Below, piece after piece: positions 31,659-41,527 of a DNA stretch of 64,000 bases (position 1 is the first letter of the stretch; each line of letters starts with the position of its first letter). The notes beneath the pieces were generated by a model that worked only from the letters and a program-made list of their open reading frames with translations, had not been told where the DNA came from and ran no database searches. Origin of the DNA: Entamoeba histolytica HM-1:IMSS (Eukaryota > Evosea > Mastigamoebida > Endamoebidae); contig NW_001914863.1 in the NCBI RefSeq assembly GCF_000208925.1, positions 4,786 to 68,785 of the forward strand, written 5' to 3'. The position numbers and the translations under genes are program-made.

Positions 31659-32588
31659 ATGTCATTTTTTAGTGAATCCAATCTTGATCGTATGATCGAG
31701 AATCTCCTTAATATGAATCTTATTCCTGAAGACGCTTTACGTGCATTGTGTGATAAAGCTAAAGAAATATTATTAAATGAACCAAACGTTATTAAAATTG
31801 ATTATCCAGTTACAGTTTGTGGAGATCTTCATGGACAATTTCCAGATGTAAAAGAAGTATTTAACATTGGAGGAAAATTACCAGATACAAATTATTTGTT
31901 TTTAGGAGATTTTGTTGATCGAGGGTTTCATTCAATTGAAACTGCATCATTAATGGTTGCACTTAAAGTTAGATATCCTAACCGAGTTCATTTATTACGA
32001 GGAAATCATGAAAGTAGACAAATTACTCAAATATATGGATTTTATGATGAATGTATGAAGAAATATGGAAGTAGTGATGCATGGCAAATATTAACTAACT
32101 TATTTGATTGTCTTCCATTATCTGCACTTATTGACCAAAGATATTTTTGTGTTCATGGAGGTCTTTCTCCTTCATTAAAAAAAGTTGATCAAATTTCTAT
32201 GTTAAATAGAGTTCGTGAAGTCCCACATGAAGGACCAATGTGTGATTTGTTATGGTCTGATCCTGAAGAAAAAGCAGGATGGGAACAAAGTCCCCGTGGG
32301 GCTGGATTTATTTTTGGTAAAGATGCATCTGATCAATTCAACCAAATTAATGGCACTGAAATTATTGTTCGAGCACATCAAATGGTTATGGAAGGATATC
32401 AATGGAATCATAATAAAACTGTTGTTACAATCTTTTCTGCTCCAAATTATTGTTATAAATGTAATAATCTAGCTGCAATTATGGAACTATCAGACACTGG
32501 AGAATATTCATTCTCTCAATTTTCTCCTGCACCTTCTCAAGATGAGTTTCCAAATACTAAACATGTTCCTTCTTTCTTATTTGAATAA
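31659..32588 (+). CDS. PP2A-type serine/threonine phosphatase catalytic subunit
   Basis: Metallophosphatase of the PPP family, closest by eye to PP2A/PP4/PP6. All metal and phosphate motifs are present: GDLHG, GDFVDRG, RGNHES and HGGLSPS, plus YGFYDEC and APNYCYKC near the end. I start at ATG 31659 ([12 protein letters not shown]), which gives 309 residues, exactly the length of human PP2A C. The frame extends upstream only through a TTG and an A-run. The C-terminus reads VPSFLFE instead of the near-universal YFL ending, so the carboxymethylated Leu of PP2A is missing (see findings). Probably cytosolic or nuclear, working with regulatory subunits. Confidence 0.9.
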   Translation: MSFFSESNLDRMIENLLNMNLIPEDALRALCDKAKEILLNEPNVIKIDYPVTVCGDLHGQFPDVKEVFNIGGKLPDTNYLFLGDFVDRGFHSIETASLMVALKVRYPNRVHLLRGNHESRQITQIYGFYDECMKKYGSSDAWQILTNLFDCLPLSALIDQRYFCVHGGLSPSLKKVDQISMLNRVREVPHEGPMCDLLWSDPEEKAGWEQSPRGAGFIFGKDASDQFNQINGTEIIVRAHQMVMEGYQWNHNKTVVTIFSAPNYCYKCNNLAAIMELSDTGEYSFSQFSPAPSQDEFPNTKHVPSFLFE

Positions 32589-32676
32589 ATTTAACAATTA
32601 CAACCAACATTATATTTTCGATATTGAATATTTTTTGAATAGTCTTATTTCAATACTTTGAAAATTCATTTAGTTG

Positions 32677-33630
32677 TTATTTTTTTATTCTTTGATAGTA
32701 AATGAAAGGATAAATAAAAAAGTCTAAGTTATATGCTGTGATTCTTTGAATTGTGTTTTGGTCTTCAAGTATTATGAAATTTGAATAACCTTCATAACAA
32801 TCACTGCTCTTTTCAAAATGAAGATGTAATTCATCTGACCCTTTAGTTTTAGCAACTGCAAACGCCTCATTAAATTTAAAGAGTATATCTGTGTCAGGAT
32901 TAGAATTATTACTAAATGCCTTAATAAATCCTTTTATTATCTTTCCCTTTGATTTAATTTGGAGAGTCTTTTTATTCTTTTCTTTACAAAATAGTACTGA
33001 CTTGTCATTATGAATAATTCCACCATAAACACTGTTGCTATCTTTTATGTGGATGAAAACAGCAAGAGAATTGTTTTTATTAAAGTTGTTGACAGAAGAA
33101 TCATTAAATTTTAAAATGTCATTTTTATGATTGTCTAATTCATACTGATAAAATACATCTCCTAGTTTATGTGAATTTTTCATTGTATTTTCATCAAAAA
33201 TATCTTTTACTACTTCATCATCTTCTTTTGTTGATTCATCATCTTCTTCTACTTCATCATCATCTTCTACTTCATTGTCTTCTTCTACTTCATTGTCTTC
33301 TTTTCTATTATCTAGTTCATCAAAAAAATCTTTGCCATCATCTTTTATTGACAGTTCATTCTTTTTTTCTGGAGGTTCTTCTTTAAGGTGATTGTTAATA
33401 CTTTCATTTGTAGTTCTATCATTTGGTTGTTTGCCCTCGCTCATTACATGTTTTGTGTCATGACGTATAACTGGCTTGTTATGAGGAAACAGAAATTTTA
33501 CAAAAGGATCATCTATATTTTCTTTATGAAGCATCAGGATTACTGCTTTGAATGATTCTAGTAATACTCTATTAATTTCTGGAATAAGGTCATTAGCATT
33601 GCATTGTTCATCGATGTAATATTTGTTCAT
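32677..33630 (-). CDS. TLDc-like domain protein with acidic repeat region
   Basis: A 317-residue soluble protein. Residues about 105-150 form an acidic low-complexity run built from repeated (E/D)DNEVE(E/D)D units, which is also a visible imperfect repeat in the DNA at about 33215-33310. The C-terminal part (about 155-317) resembles a very divergent TLDc domain: DVFYQYELDNHKNDI, AVFIHIKDSNSVYGG, ILFKFNEAF, then GYSNFIILED. The match is weaker than for the genes at 23734 and 37752. No signal peptide. A GAAC-like motif (CGAACTTG) lies 14-17 bases before the ATG. Function unknown. Confidence 0.55.
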   Translation of the reverse strand: MNKYYIDEQCNANDLIPEINRVLLESFKAVILMLHKENIDDPFVKFLFPHNKPVIRHDTKHVMSEGKQPNDRTTNESINNHLKEEPPEKKNELSIKDDGKDFFDELDNRKEDNEVEEDNEVEDDDEVEEDDESTKEDDEVVKDIFDENTMKNSHKLGDVFYQYELDNHKNDILKFNDSSVNNFNKNNSLAVFIHIKDSNSVYGGIIHNDKSVLFCKEKNKKTLQIKSKGKIIKGFIKAFSNNSNPDTDILFKFNEAFAVAKTKGSDELHLHFEKSSDCYEGYSNFIILEDQNTIQRITAYNLDFFIYPFIYYQRIKK

Positions 33631-34080
33631 TATTTAATTTCAAGTTCGATTTTTTTAAATGAGATACGTCTTTATTAACATTAGTTACTATTTATTATTT
33701 ATGACTTTCATTCAAACTGATTTTTATTATGTTGTGTTTTTTCTTACTCTTTCATTTCTTAAAACTATTATTATATTCTTTTATATTATTAGTATTTATT
33801 ATTTCTTTATTATCCAAGTAAATTTAAGTCATAACCAATTCATGTGTCATATTTTTTTATTTTCATTTTTTGTATTTTTATTAATATTTTAAAGTATTAT
33901 ATAAATCAAGAGTCTAAATAATGTTTGAATGAAAACAATTGGAGTGTTACCTTAATTACATAAAATATGTCTTTCACTTATTTTCAAAACAAAAGGTCAT
34001 TAAAAGATAGTTTATCAAAATCACCTAGTATTATTTTAAATAATAAGTAATTAATTAAGTATTAATAGAACTAACTTCTG
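33631..34080. other. Intergenic region, no gene seen
   Basis: About 450 bases, very A/T-rich. A 77-codon plus-strand frame at 33659-33892 is Phe/Ile/Tyr-rich and reads as translated T-rich spacer. No repeat or RNA is recognised before the LINE remnant begins. Confidence 0.55.
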
Positions 34081-35145
34081 TTGTTCCTACATCAGCGGAG
34101 ACTAATCACATCCCTTAGTCTTCATCTTCAAACAGTTCTACGGAGTATGTTTGGTTGTGATAGAGGCAATATTCCATGACATCTATCATATTTTGTATTA
34201 CATGGAGTTTTTAATTTCTTTTTCGATGTCGATCTCAATTTTTAATTCTTTAATTAATTTATTACTTTCTTTATTTATTAATCCATATTGAAATTACTAC
34301 TGGAATTATTTTGACATCTTTTTACTTTTCTATTTTCATTAGAATATTCTTTAATTCATTGTACTTATTTCTTTTCTTCCAATACACTCAATTAATATTG
34401 TGATCAGCCACAATAGTCATATCAAATAATAGACTAGTTTTATTCTTTTTATCTATTACATATATATCTGGTATTTTGTGATATTGTCATTCACTTTTAG
34501 GCATTATTTGTTTGTTCATTATCATTGTGATGTCTTTATATTTGAACATTGTTTCATATGGAGGTTTTATATTGTTTATTTCCAGTGTATTTTCTTATTA
34601 ATCCCTCCCATATTATTATGCCTATATGGTCACGTTTTTCCATTTGTGATTTATTATGATAAATACAAGATAGTAGAATGTGTTCTACTGTAGCTATCTT
34701 GTCTTTACATAGTGGGCAGTATTTCATTCTTTCATTTTTCATTATTTTTTGCTTTCTTATACCCACAAAATATTGCACCATCTTGCATTTTAGTTAATTG
34801 TAGGAATGCATTTTTCTTAATATTGATGGACTTCCATGCTTTCACTGTAGTAGTTTTATCTACTCCTTTTGACTCGAACCATCTTCTAAAATGTCACTTA
34901 TTTGATGACACTTCCATTTTTTGATGTATTTGTCAATAATTTCTTTATTTCCACTACTACTTCTTTTTCTTTTTTCTTTTCAATATTTTCATTTATTATT
35001 TCTTCTATTTTTGTTTCATTTATTTTATGAATTATTGTTTTTAATTCTATTCCATATTCATTTCTTACTGTACCATCTATCTAATATGTTATTTCCTATT
35101 TCACTTTCTCTTGTACAGTAGTACATCACTGTTCTAACTAATTCA
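34081..35145 (-). mobile_element. Decayed R2/R4-type LINE (EhLINE-like) 3' fragment
   Basis: Fragments of a non-LTR retrotransposon are readable in order on the minus strand across changing frames. Near 35083-35140 is MYYCTRESEIGNNILDR (end of the reverse transcriptase). Near 34741-34890 is WFESKGVDKTTTVKAW. At 34660-34722 is the zinc knuckle CPLCKDKIATVEHILLSC (C-x2-C-x8-H-x4-C). Near 34395-34475 is the restriction-like endonuclease core IPDIYVIDKKNKTSLLFD with MTIVADHN. Stops and frame changes make it non-functional. The terminal 90 bases (34081 onward) resemble the 3' end of the SINE at 53408, the relation known for EhLINE1 and EhSINE1. Shorter possible traces continue to about 35560. Confidence 0.8.
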
Positions 35146-35150
35146 ATTGA

Positions 35151-35881
35151 TTAGTCAGCAAATATAAATATTAACTATTTGCTTAAATGTGGATTAAATT
35201 TGTTATTTTTACCAGTTTAATGTAATAAATTTATTATAACCGTGTTATAAATGATGTAGTTATACCTTATTCTATTATAGGGACTATTTTTTGTTTATTA
35301 CAGACTATTAAATAATTAATATTATTTGATTATTTTTTTTTTTTTGAGTTATTGAATTTACTCATACCAACTTGTTCATGTGTTTCATCAATCACTATTT
35401 AACTTTTGATGTTTAATGGTTTTGTTCTTCGTAATTTATTTTATTTTTACATTTCTTGATTTTACTTTATGAGTTTTGCTTCTTTCCATTTATATTTTCT
35501 TAAATTTCTCTACTTCCATTGCAGATTATTCTTATTATCAACAGGTTCTATCATCACAATATTTAGCATATTATTATTCCATATTCTCAAAAAATAAAGA
35601 AATGCTCTATAAAATTTAAATATTGTTAAAGCTATTTATAAGAAAATGTAAGGATTTGCAGTATTTTTTAAGAGAAGACATGCTCATAATTTATTTTTTA
35701 AAACGAGTATTTTTGATATTTTTTGATTAACATTCGTTTTCATTTCAAATTGGTTGATAATTAAATAATTTCACAAGAAAAAGAATATTTAAAAAAGATA
35801 GAAAAAAAAAATAAATGTAATATATAACATATATTTTACAATAGAAAAAAAGAACTATTGAAACAAATCAATTAAAAACTA
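35151..35881. other. Intergenic region, possible further LINE debris
   Basis: About 730 bases. On the minus strand, 35380-35560 keeps short protein-like runs (ETHEQVGMSKFNN, MLNIVMIEPVDNK) that may be older LINE debris, but I cannot support this firmly. The rest is A/T-rich spacer and the promoter of the transporter gene. Confidence 0.4.
35850..35860 (+). promoter_or_regulatory. GAAC box upstream of Trk-like transporter
   Basis: AAGAACTATTG lies 22-32 bases before the ATG at 35882, after an A-run. Confidence 0.45.
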
Positions 35882-37510
35882 ATGAGAGTCAAACTATTGG
35901 GTTATAATCGAATAGTTCAATTACTCCAATCCTTTTATGCATATCATACATATTTTACTATTGTGATGGCGTTATTAATAGGGTTTTTATGTTATGTTAA
36001 TGAAATGGATCATGCACGACTAACAGTTATGGAAGCATTTTTTTTAGGAGTTTCAACGTCTACTGATACAGGGTTATTAACATTTGACTTTTCAATTGTT
36101 TGTTTTTCTTACTTTATAAATGAAAATAATTTAATCAAAACAGACAAAAATTAGTACTCAAATAATTGTAATGATTGGAGCAGAGTTATGTGGAGTATTT
36201 TTTGCATCAACATTAGTGCCTTCAGTGTGTAGATGGTATAGATTAAAACAAATTATTAAACAACAAGAATTATTAAATAGTGATAGTACAAATACATTAG
36301 TTGATTTTTCATCAAGTGAAAGTAGTGAAACAACAGATGAAACAAATGATGAAACGAATTTACAAGTATTTACAAGTGAAATAGAACCAATGCGATATGA
36401 TTATAAATTAGAAATTAAATCATTAGAATATTTTATTTATATTTTATTATTCTATACAATATCATTTAAACTTATTGGATTTATTGTTATATTAATAACT
36501 TGTTATACTTCTAATGAAACTATAAATTTCTTAAATCAACAACAAATAAATCCAATTTGGTTTAGTTTATTTCAAACAATATCTTCATGGAATAATTTAG
36601 GAATGACTGTTAATCAAAATTCATTAAATCCATTAATTAATGTTCATTGTATAGTAATTACATCTGTATTTCTTAATATGACAGGAAATATAATGATTCC
36701 AATTATTACTAGAATGTTAACATTTATTGTTCATAGACTTTTTGAACAAAAATCAAAACATTGTTCAAAGCCACAACCATTATTATATATTTTAAAAGCA
36801 CCTACTAGAATGTCATTATCTTTCTTCTCTTCTACACAAACAAAATTATTGTTTCTTGTTCAACTCTTTTTAATTCTTCTTCAAACTATTTTCTTTTCAT
36901 TGTTTTATAATAAAAATGATCTTTCACCTCTTTATGTTGGATTTGTTAATTCATCTTTTACTCGTACTGCAGGATTTAGTATAATTAATGTTCGTGATTT
37001 AAGTCCACCTGTTATATTAACTTATATTTTATCAATGTATATTGCTGCTTATCCAACAGTAATTTTACGTCAATATCGTGATATTGAAGTAAATGCAAAA
37101 GCTGGTTTAATTCATATTCAATCAAATATTACTACTATTTTAAAATATGTAAAAAGTTTATTTTTCTCACATATAATGTTTGTTTATTCATTTCTTTAGT
37201 ATATTCTATTTATTTATTAATTTTTAGTTGGTTTTATACAGCAACTTTAATAGTAATGGCTTTTTATTGTTCTGCTCATACAACTGGTGCAAATCAATTA
37301 ATTGATGTAATGTTTGAAATTTCAAGTGCTTTTGGAACTGTGGGAATGTCATTAGGATCATCAAAAGATCCTTGTAGTTTTAGTGGAGATGTTCCAATCC
37401 CAGCACAATTAATTATATGCTTAGTTATGATATTAGGCAGACATAGAGGATTTCCAACTCACAGTTATCCATTAGATTATTATTCTTTTTGGAAAAAAGT
37501 TAATTCTTAA
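35882..37510 (+). CDS. Trk/HKT-family K+ (Na+) transporter, three exons
   Basis: Plasma-membrane cation transporter of the Trk/HKT superfamily. Exons: 35882-36097, 36144-37177 and 37228-37510. The introns are 46 bases (GTTTGTTTTTC to AAAACAG) and 50 bases (GTTTGTTTATTC to TTTTTAG). Splicing gives 510 residues and restores continuous sequence (TFDFSI/TKISTQIIV and SHI/IWFYTATL). Selectivity-filter loops are visible: STSTDTGLLTFD (first P-loop), SWNNLGMTVN (second), SFTRTAGFSIINVRDL (third) and SSAFGTVGMSLG (fourth), between about eight transmembrane helices. A Ser/Thr/Glu-rich cytosolic loop is inserted at about residues 110-145. Gly is seen in loops 2-4; loop 1 carries TDTG. The last predicted segment ends abruptly after GRHRGFPTH, normal for the family. 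Confidence 0.9.
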
Positions 37511-37751
37511 TCAAATATATTTTTGATATTTTAAAATTTGATTCAAAATATTATTTTTGAAAATAGTTTAAAAGATATTAACCTCATTAAATTCCTTTTT
37601 GTATCCAAAAAAAAATATATAGAAAGAAAAACCATTTATAAATTAGTTTTAATGCATAACAAAATACCATACATCAAAGATTCTTCTATATAATTACCTT
37701 TTTGTTTATAAAAGACTACAGAATTTGAAAAACTAAGAATTATTAATAGAA

Positions 37752-38414
37752 ATGGAAAGAGGTGATATTAATATAGTGGTAGATTCATTAGTTAATGAAT
37801 TAATTTCATTAAAATCGGATTTTATAAATCGATATCAATCAGCTGAAATGAAATTAAATCAACTTAAAGAAATATTAAATACAATAAAAGAGAAAGATGA
37901 TAAAATAATAGAAGAAAGAAAAGAAGAAAGAAATATTGAAAAAAGAATCAAAGATATTAATTATTGGAAAAATAATAAAGAATGTGAAATTATTTATGAT
38001 AGTGATTATAATGGATTTAATAGAATTTTATTTAATAAAACAGTAATGAATAAAAACAATTTAATATTTCTTTTATTTATTAAAGAAAAAGTTTTTGGAA
38101 TAAGTTTAAATAAACCAATTACTTTATTAAATCAATTTATTGAAGATGAATCAATGTATATTTTTACAATACAATTGGATGGAACATTAATGAAAATAAA
38201 GAAAAAAAGAACAACTGAAAGATGGAAAAATTCTATTGAATTATTTTCTACAGGTTCATTCCTTTTTTGTATTTCATGGGCATTTGGAATTACAAATTCA
38301 GGAACAAGTAGTTGGTTCCATGAAAAATTTAAAGATTATTATAACAACTCAGTGGAATTACCTGCTATTTTTGATGTGTCTCATATTCTTGTTTTTCAAA
38401 ACAAAGTACTTTAA
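37752..38414 (+). CDS. Short TLDc-like domain protein
   Basis: A 220-residue relative of the TLDc-like protein at 23734. The N-terminal 70 residues are a charged coiled coil (KEERNIEKRIKDIN). The C-terminal part has CEIIYDSDYNGFN, LIFLLFIKEKVFGISL, YIFTIQLDGTL, FCISWAFGITNSG and ILVFQ, matching the TLDc order of strands. The Gly-Gly-Tyr/Phe block is reduced to VFGISL. No signal peptide, no intron. It lies 240 bases after the transporter gene. Function unknown; TLDc proteins elsewhere bind V-ATPase. Confidence 0.6.
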   Translation: MERGDINIVVDSLVNELISLKSDFINRYQSAEMKLNQLKEILNTIKEKDDKIIEERKEERNIEKRIKDINYWKNNKECEIIYDSDYNGFNRILFNKTVMNKNNLIFLLFIKEKVFGISLNKPITLLNQFIEDESMYIFTIQLDGTLMKIKKKRTTERWKNSIELFSTGSFLFCISWAFGITNSGTSSWFHEKFKDYYNNSVELPAIFDVSHILVFQNKVL

Positions 38415-39089
38415 TCAATTTTAAAAAAGTATTTTCTTTTCTATCAAATTCGTATTTTTATTTTTCTCTTTATTCTATTTTTGAAATTGTTTCTTTGATA
38501 TTCTTGTTAAAAAGTATTTATGGTGATGTCATTTTTTTTTTTGGTTATTGTTCATTGAACAATTCAGATGAAATATTTATTTTAATAATAATTTTGAAAT
38601 AAATTAAAATTAACACAAAAAAAAAATAAGAAAAAATTTAAAAAAAAACACAATACCTTGTTTGATTGGTGCTTTTTTATTGAAGTACTGTGGATATTTC
38701 TAATAAAACAAATTGAAATTAGAAAACAATTACAAAGAAATATGTATTAATAATGAAATTACTAAAACTAAAAATAAAAATAAAAAATAAATAAAACAAA
38801 TCCATATCATCTAAATTGGATGATTTGTGTAATTAAAGACGGTTTTTATGTTTCTAAAATAAATCAACGCCATTTTAGACACATTGAAATAGAGAAACAA
38901 ATAATAAAAATAACAACGTATATCAAAAAATATAACAAGATAATAATACACTATAATATTATTGAATATTTTAATAAATTTCATTTGGGAAAAGGTGTTA
39001 CATTTCAAAAATACTTTCACTTTTATATCATCAGAATTATCTATTTTATATAAAAAAAAAATCAGTTGATCTCAAACATATTCAACTCA
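38415..39089. other. Intergenic region, no convincing gene
   Basis: About 675 bases with long A- and T-runs. A 77-codon frame at 38820-39053 (plus) and a 69-codon frame opposite it are Ile/Lys/Tyr-rich with no family features, so neither is called. Several A8-A9 tracts occur at 38620-38650. Confidence 0.5.
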
Positions 39090-39449
39090 ATGGAAGCTCA
39101 ACAAATTAATTATGATATCAAAAGACTTTATAATACTACAATTCAATATTCACATCCTATGCTTATTCCAACAAGTTTAACTGGAAGTAATAGAGAGTCA
39201 CTTTATATAGAATCACCTCCAATTATATTTAATAAAGAAATTAATATTATTCCACCTAAAAAACCAATTCTTTTATGTTTAGAAGAAACAAATAATAAAA
39301 AAAATACTACTCCTTTAACAGCTGTTCATCTTAGATGTTCAAGTATTTCATTCTTTACAACAGATTCAAAAAATAAAAGAATAGAATCATGGATATCTTC
39401 AACAAAAACACCACTTCAATATCCATATCCCTATCCTGGATTTAATTAA
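39090..39449 (+). CDS. Hypothetical 119-residue protein
   Basis: I do not recognise this protein. The frame opens with TTG at 39066, but the first ATG is at 39090 (MEAQQINYDIKRLY). The sequence is of mixed composition, with Pro-rich points (IIPPKKPILLCLEE) and a C-terminus YPYPYPGFN with a Tyr-Pro repeat. There is no signal peptide, membrane helix or clear coiled coil. Balanced composition unlike translated spacer supports a real gene. It may be an Entamoeba-specific small protein. Confidence 0.6.
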   Translation: MEAQQINYDIKRLYNTTIQYSHPMLIPTSLTGSNRESLYIESPPIIFNKEINIIPPKKPILLCLEETNNKKNTTPLTAVHLRCSSISFFTTDSKNKRIESWISSTKTPLQYPYPYPGFN

Positions 39450-40023
39450 TGTCATAAATCTCAAATCTATTTATCACTTCAACTTTGTCTGTTCTATATT
39501 TAGAATGTAAGTTTATTTATTTTTAGATATTTTATTTTTAAATATTCTAAAAAAGTTCATTTGAAATAAAAGAAAAGTGTTTTATATTTTATAAAAAAAA
39601 AAAGAATATGTTATATATTACATATTGAAAAAAAAACTGTTATTTTAAAAGCGTTACTTTTTGTAATTAAGTGTAAAAAAATTAAAACCCCATTCATTTT
39701 TGACAAGTGAAGAAACTTCAAATAAACTTCTATTATTTTTTTTAAGTAATTCTAAGAAGATTTTAATTCAGATAAAATTGTTCCAATGGGATTTTAGTTT
39801 TCGTATGAGAAAGTATTTTGGGTAAATTCTTAAAGAAACAAATAATGAATTTCTGAAAGAATGTTCAAAAATAAATAAAAAATTCAAAATAATTTACTTG
39901 ATGTAATTCATTCAAACTCAAAGAATGAAAATGAATTTTCAATAATTATTGTTTTAGAACTATCCTATCATATTTAAACATCTTTGAAATTTTAAAGATT
40001 TTATAGATATTGAATTTATTGAA
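39450..40023. other. Intergenic region, no gene seen
   Basis: About 570 bases, A/T-rich, with stops in all frames. No RNA, repeat or transposon is recognised. The last 60 bases are the likely promoter of the RasGAP gene, but no clear GAAC box is visible there apart from AGAACT at about 39957-39962. Confidence 0.55.
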
Positions 40024-41237
40024 ATGTCTACACATAGTTCAAGGATTGGAATTAGAAATATTGAAGATCATTCTCCATTATTGAAAATGGAATTAGTATT
40101 AAGTCCTATTGAATTATCTCCATTCCATTTTTTAAGTAAGTCATGTAATTCATCTTTAACTCATATTAGTTCTTCACCTCTTTCAAGTCCTGTTTTATCA
40201 AAACATGGAACAGAAGATTATATTAAAGAATTATTCTTACAACCTAACTCTCCTTTACTTTATGCTTATTGTCAAAGTGTTTGTTTTTTTTTAATTTTAT
40301 ATTCTTTCTTATTTTAATAATAAGAAGAATAATTGTATGGAAGAATAATAATTAGTTAATTCAACAATCATCAAATCCTACTTATTCAAAAGTTCTTTTA
40401 TCTTATTTCTTTTATAGAGGTAAAATCGTTGATTTACTTTTTAAACTTGCTTCAACTGAAATTGAAAATTCATTCTCTTCAAATGAACTGTTTAGAAAAA
40501 ATACTATTTTCTATAGAATTTATACTAATTATACAAATCTTTATTGTTCTGAATTTCTTATTAAAGTTAAAAAAGATTTTGATTCTTCTTCTCATCATTT
40601 ACTTACAGACTTATCTTCTTCTATTCTTCATTGTCTTAAATTTCTTCCAACTCATTTTATTATCATTCTTTCAAAAATATTTCAAAAAATTACTTATATT
40701 CATGATGAAATACAAGCAAATAATGCTATTTGTACATTATTTTTTATTCATTATTTACTTCCTTTTTTTAAAAATTATTCTGATATTTCTCATTTAGGAA
40801 TAATTGAAGCTAATGAAGCTGTAAATTATATGATAACTAAAACAGAAAAGTACCAACCAACTCAATTTAAAAATACTGTTATATTATTAACTCAATTATT
40901 CTCTTATTCTCCTTTAATGGTTGTAAGAGAATGTCAATTTAATCTAGCTGAACAAGAACGTACAAAAAGAAATATGTTACTGGTACTTAAAACTGAATTA
41001 AAAGAAATTGGTAATTATTACAGAGGTGACTTTTGTTCAGTATTTAATTGTATTAAAGGTTCTTCATTAAAAGAACAATCAATCTTATATTCTACAAACG
41101 AGTTTATTCATTGGTTAGAAGAAAGAGAACAACTAATACGTTATGAAAATAATAATCTCACTAATAAGATTATTGCATTAAAAAAAAGAAATGAAAGATT
41201 GAAACATCAAATCATAAAAATAAAAAAATTAATTTAA
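40024..41237 (+). CDS. RasGAP-domain protein, two exons
   Basis: Putative GTPase-activating protein for Ras-like GTPases. Exon 1 is 40024-40278; a 77-base intron (GTTTGTTTTTT to TAATTAG) leads in phase 0 to exon 2, 40356-41237. The product has 378 residues. The RasGAP start pattern is visible after the junction: KVLLSYFFYRGKIVDLLFKL, then the finger loop NELFRKNTIFY with the arginine finger at Arg132. The second motif is recognisable as ICTLFFIHYLLPFF, but the Arg of the canonical F-L-F-L-R-F is replaced by His. A C-terminal coiled coil (LTNKIIALKKRNERLKHQ) follows the domain. The N-terminus is Ser-rich and disordered. Seen by pattern only. Confidence 0.7.
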
Positions 41238-41500
41238 TTCATGTTTCTATACATTATTTTAACATTATTATTATTATTCTTTTTTTACTTATAATAATAA
41301 TTAATTTAATAATGTTTATTTTCCTATCTTATTTATTTCATTATCAAATGTAATTGTATTTTTTTTTATTCTACTTTATTCATATCATTTAATTTCCTTA
41401 CAATATTCATTTTTTTTTTTCTTATTTAAATAATAAATAAATAATCAAAGGAAATTATTAAGAATTAAAAAGAATAATAAAAATTCCTTCTTTTTTCTTT

Positions 41501-41510
41501 TAGAACTTAA
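41501..41510 (+). promoter_or_regulatory. GAAC box upstream of beta-hexosaminidase
   Basis: TAGAACTTAA lies 18-27 bases before the ATG at 41528. Confidence 0.45.
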
Positions 41511-41527
41511 TTCTAAATTTTTAGATA

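Noticed and set aside
33659..33892. 77-codon plus-strand frame resembling a membrane protein
   Set aside because: Continuous Phe/Ile/Tyr from T-rich DNA, without charged flanks or known family; treated as spacer.
34478..35121. Three plus-strand frames (34478-34693, 34712-34924, 34921-35121)
   Set aside because: They are antisense shadows of the decayed LINE on the minus strand.
38820..39053. 77-codon plus-strand frame with an opposing 69-codon frame
   Set aside because: Both are Ile/Lys/Tyr-rich products of A/T-rich spacer with no recognisable domain.
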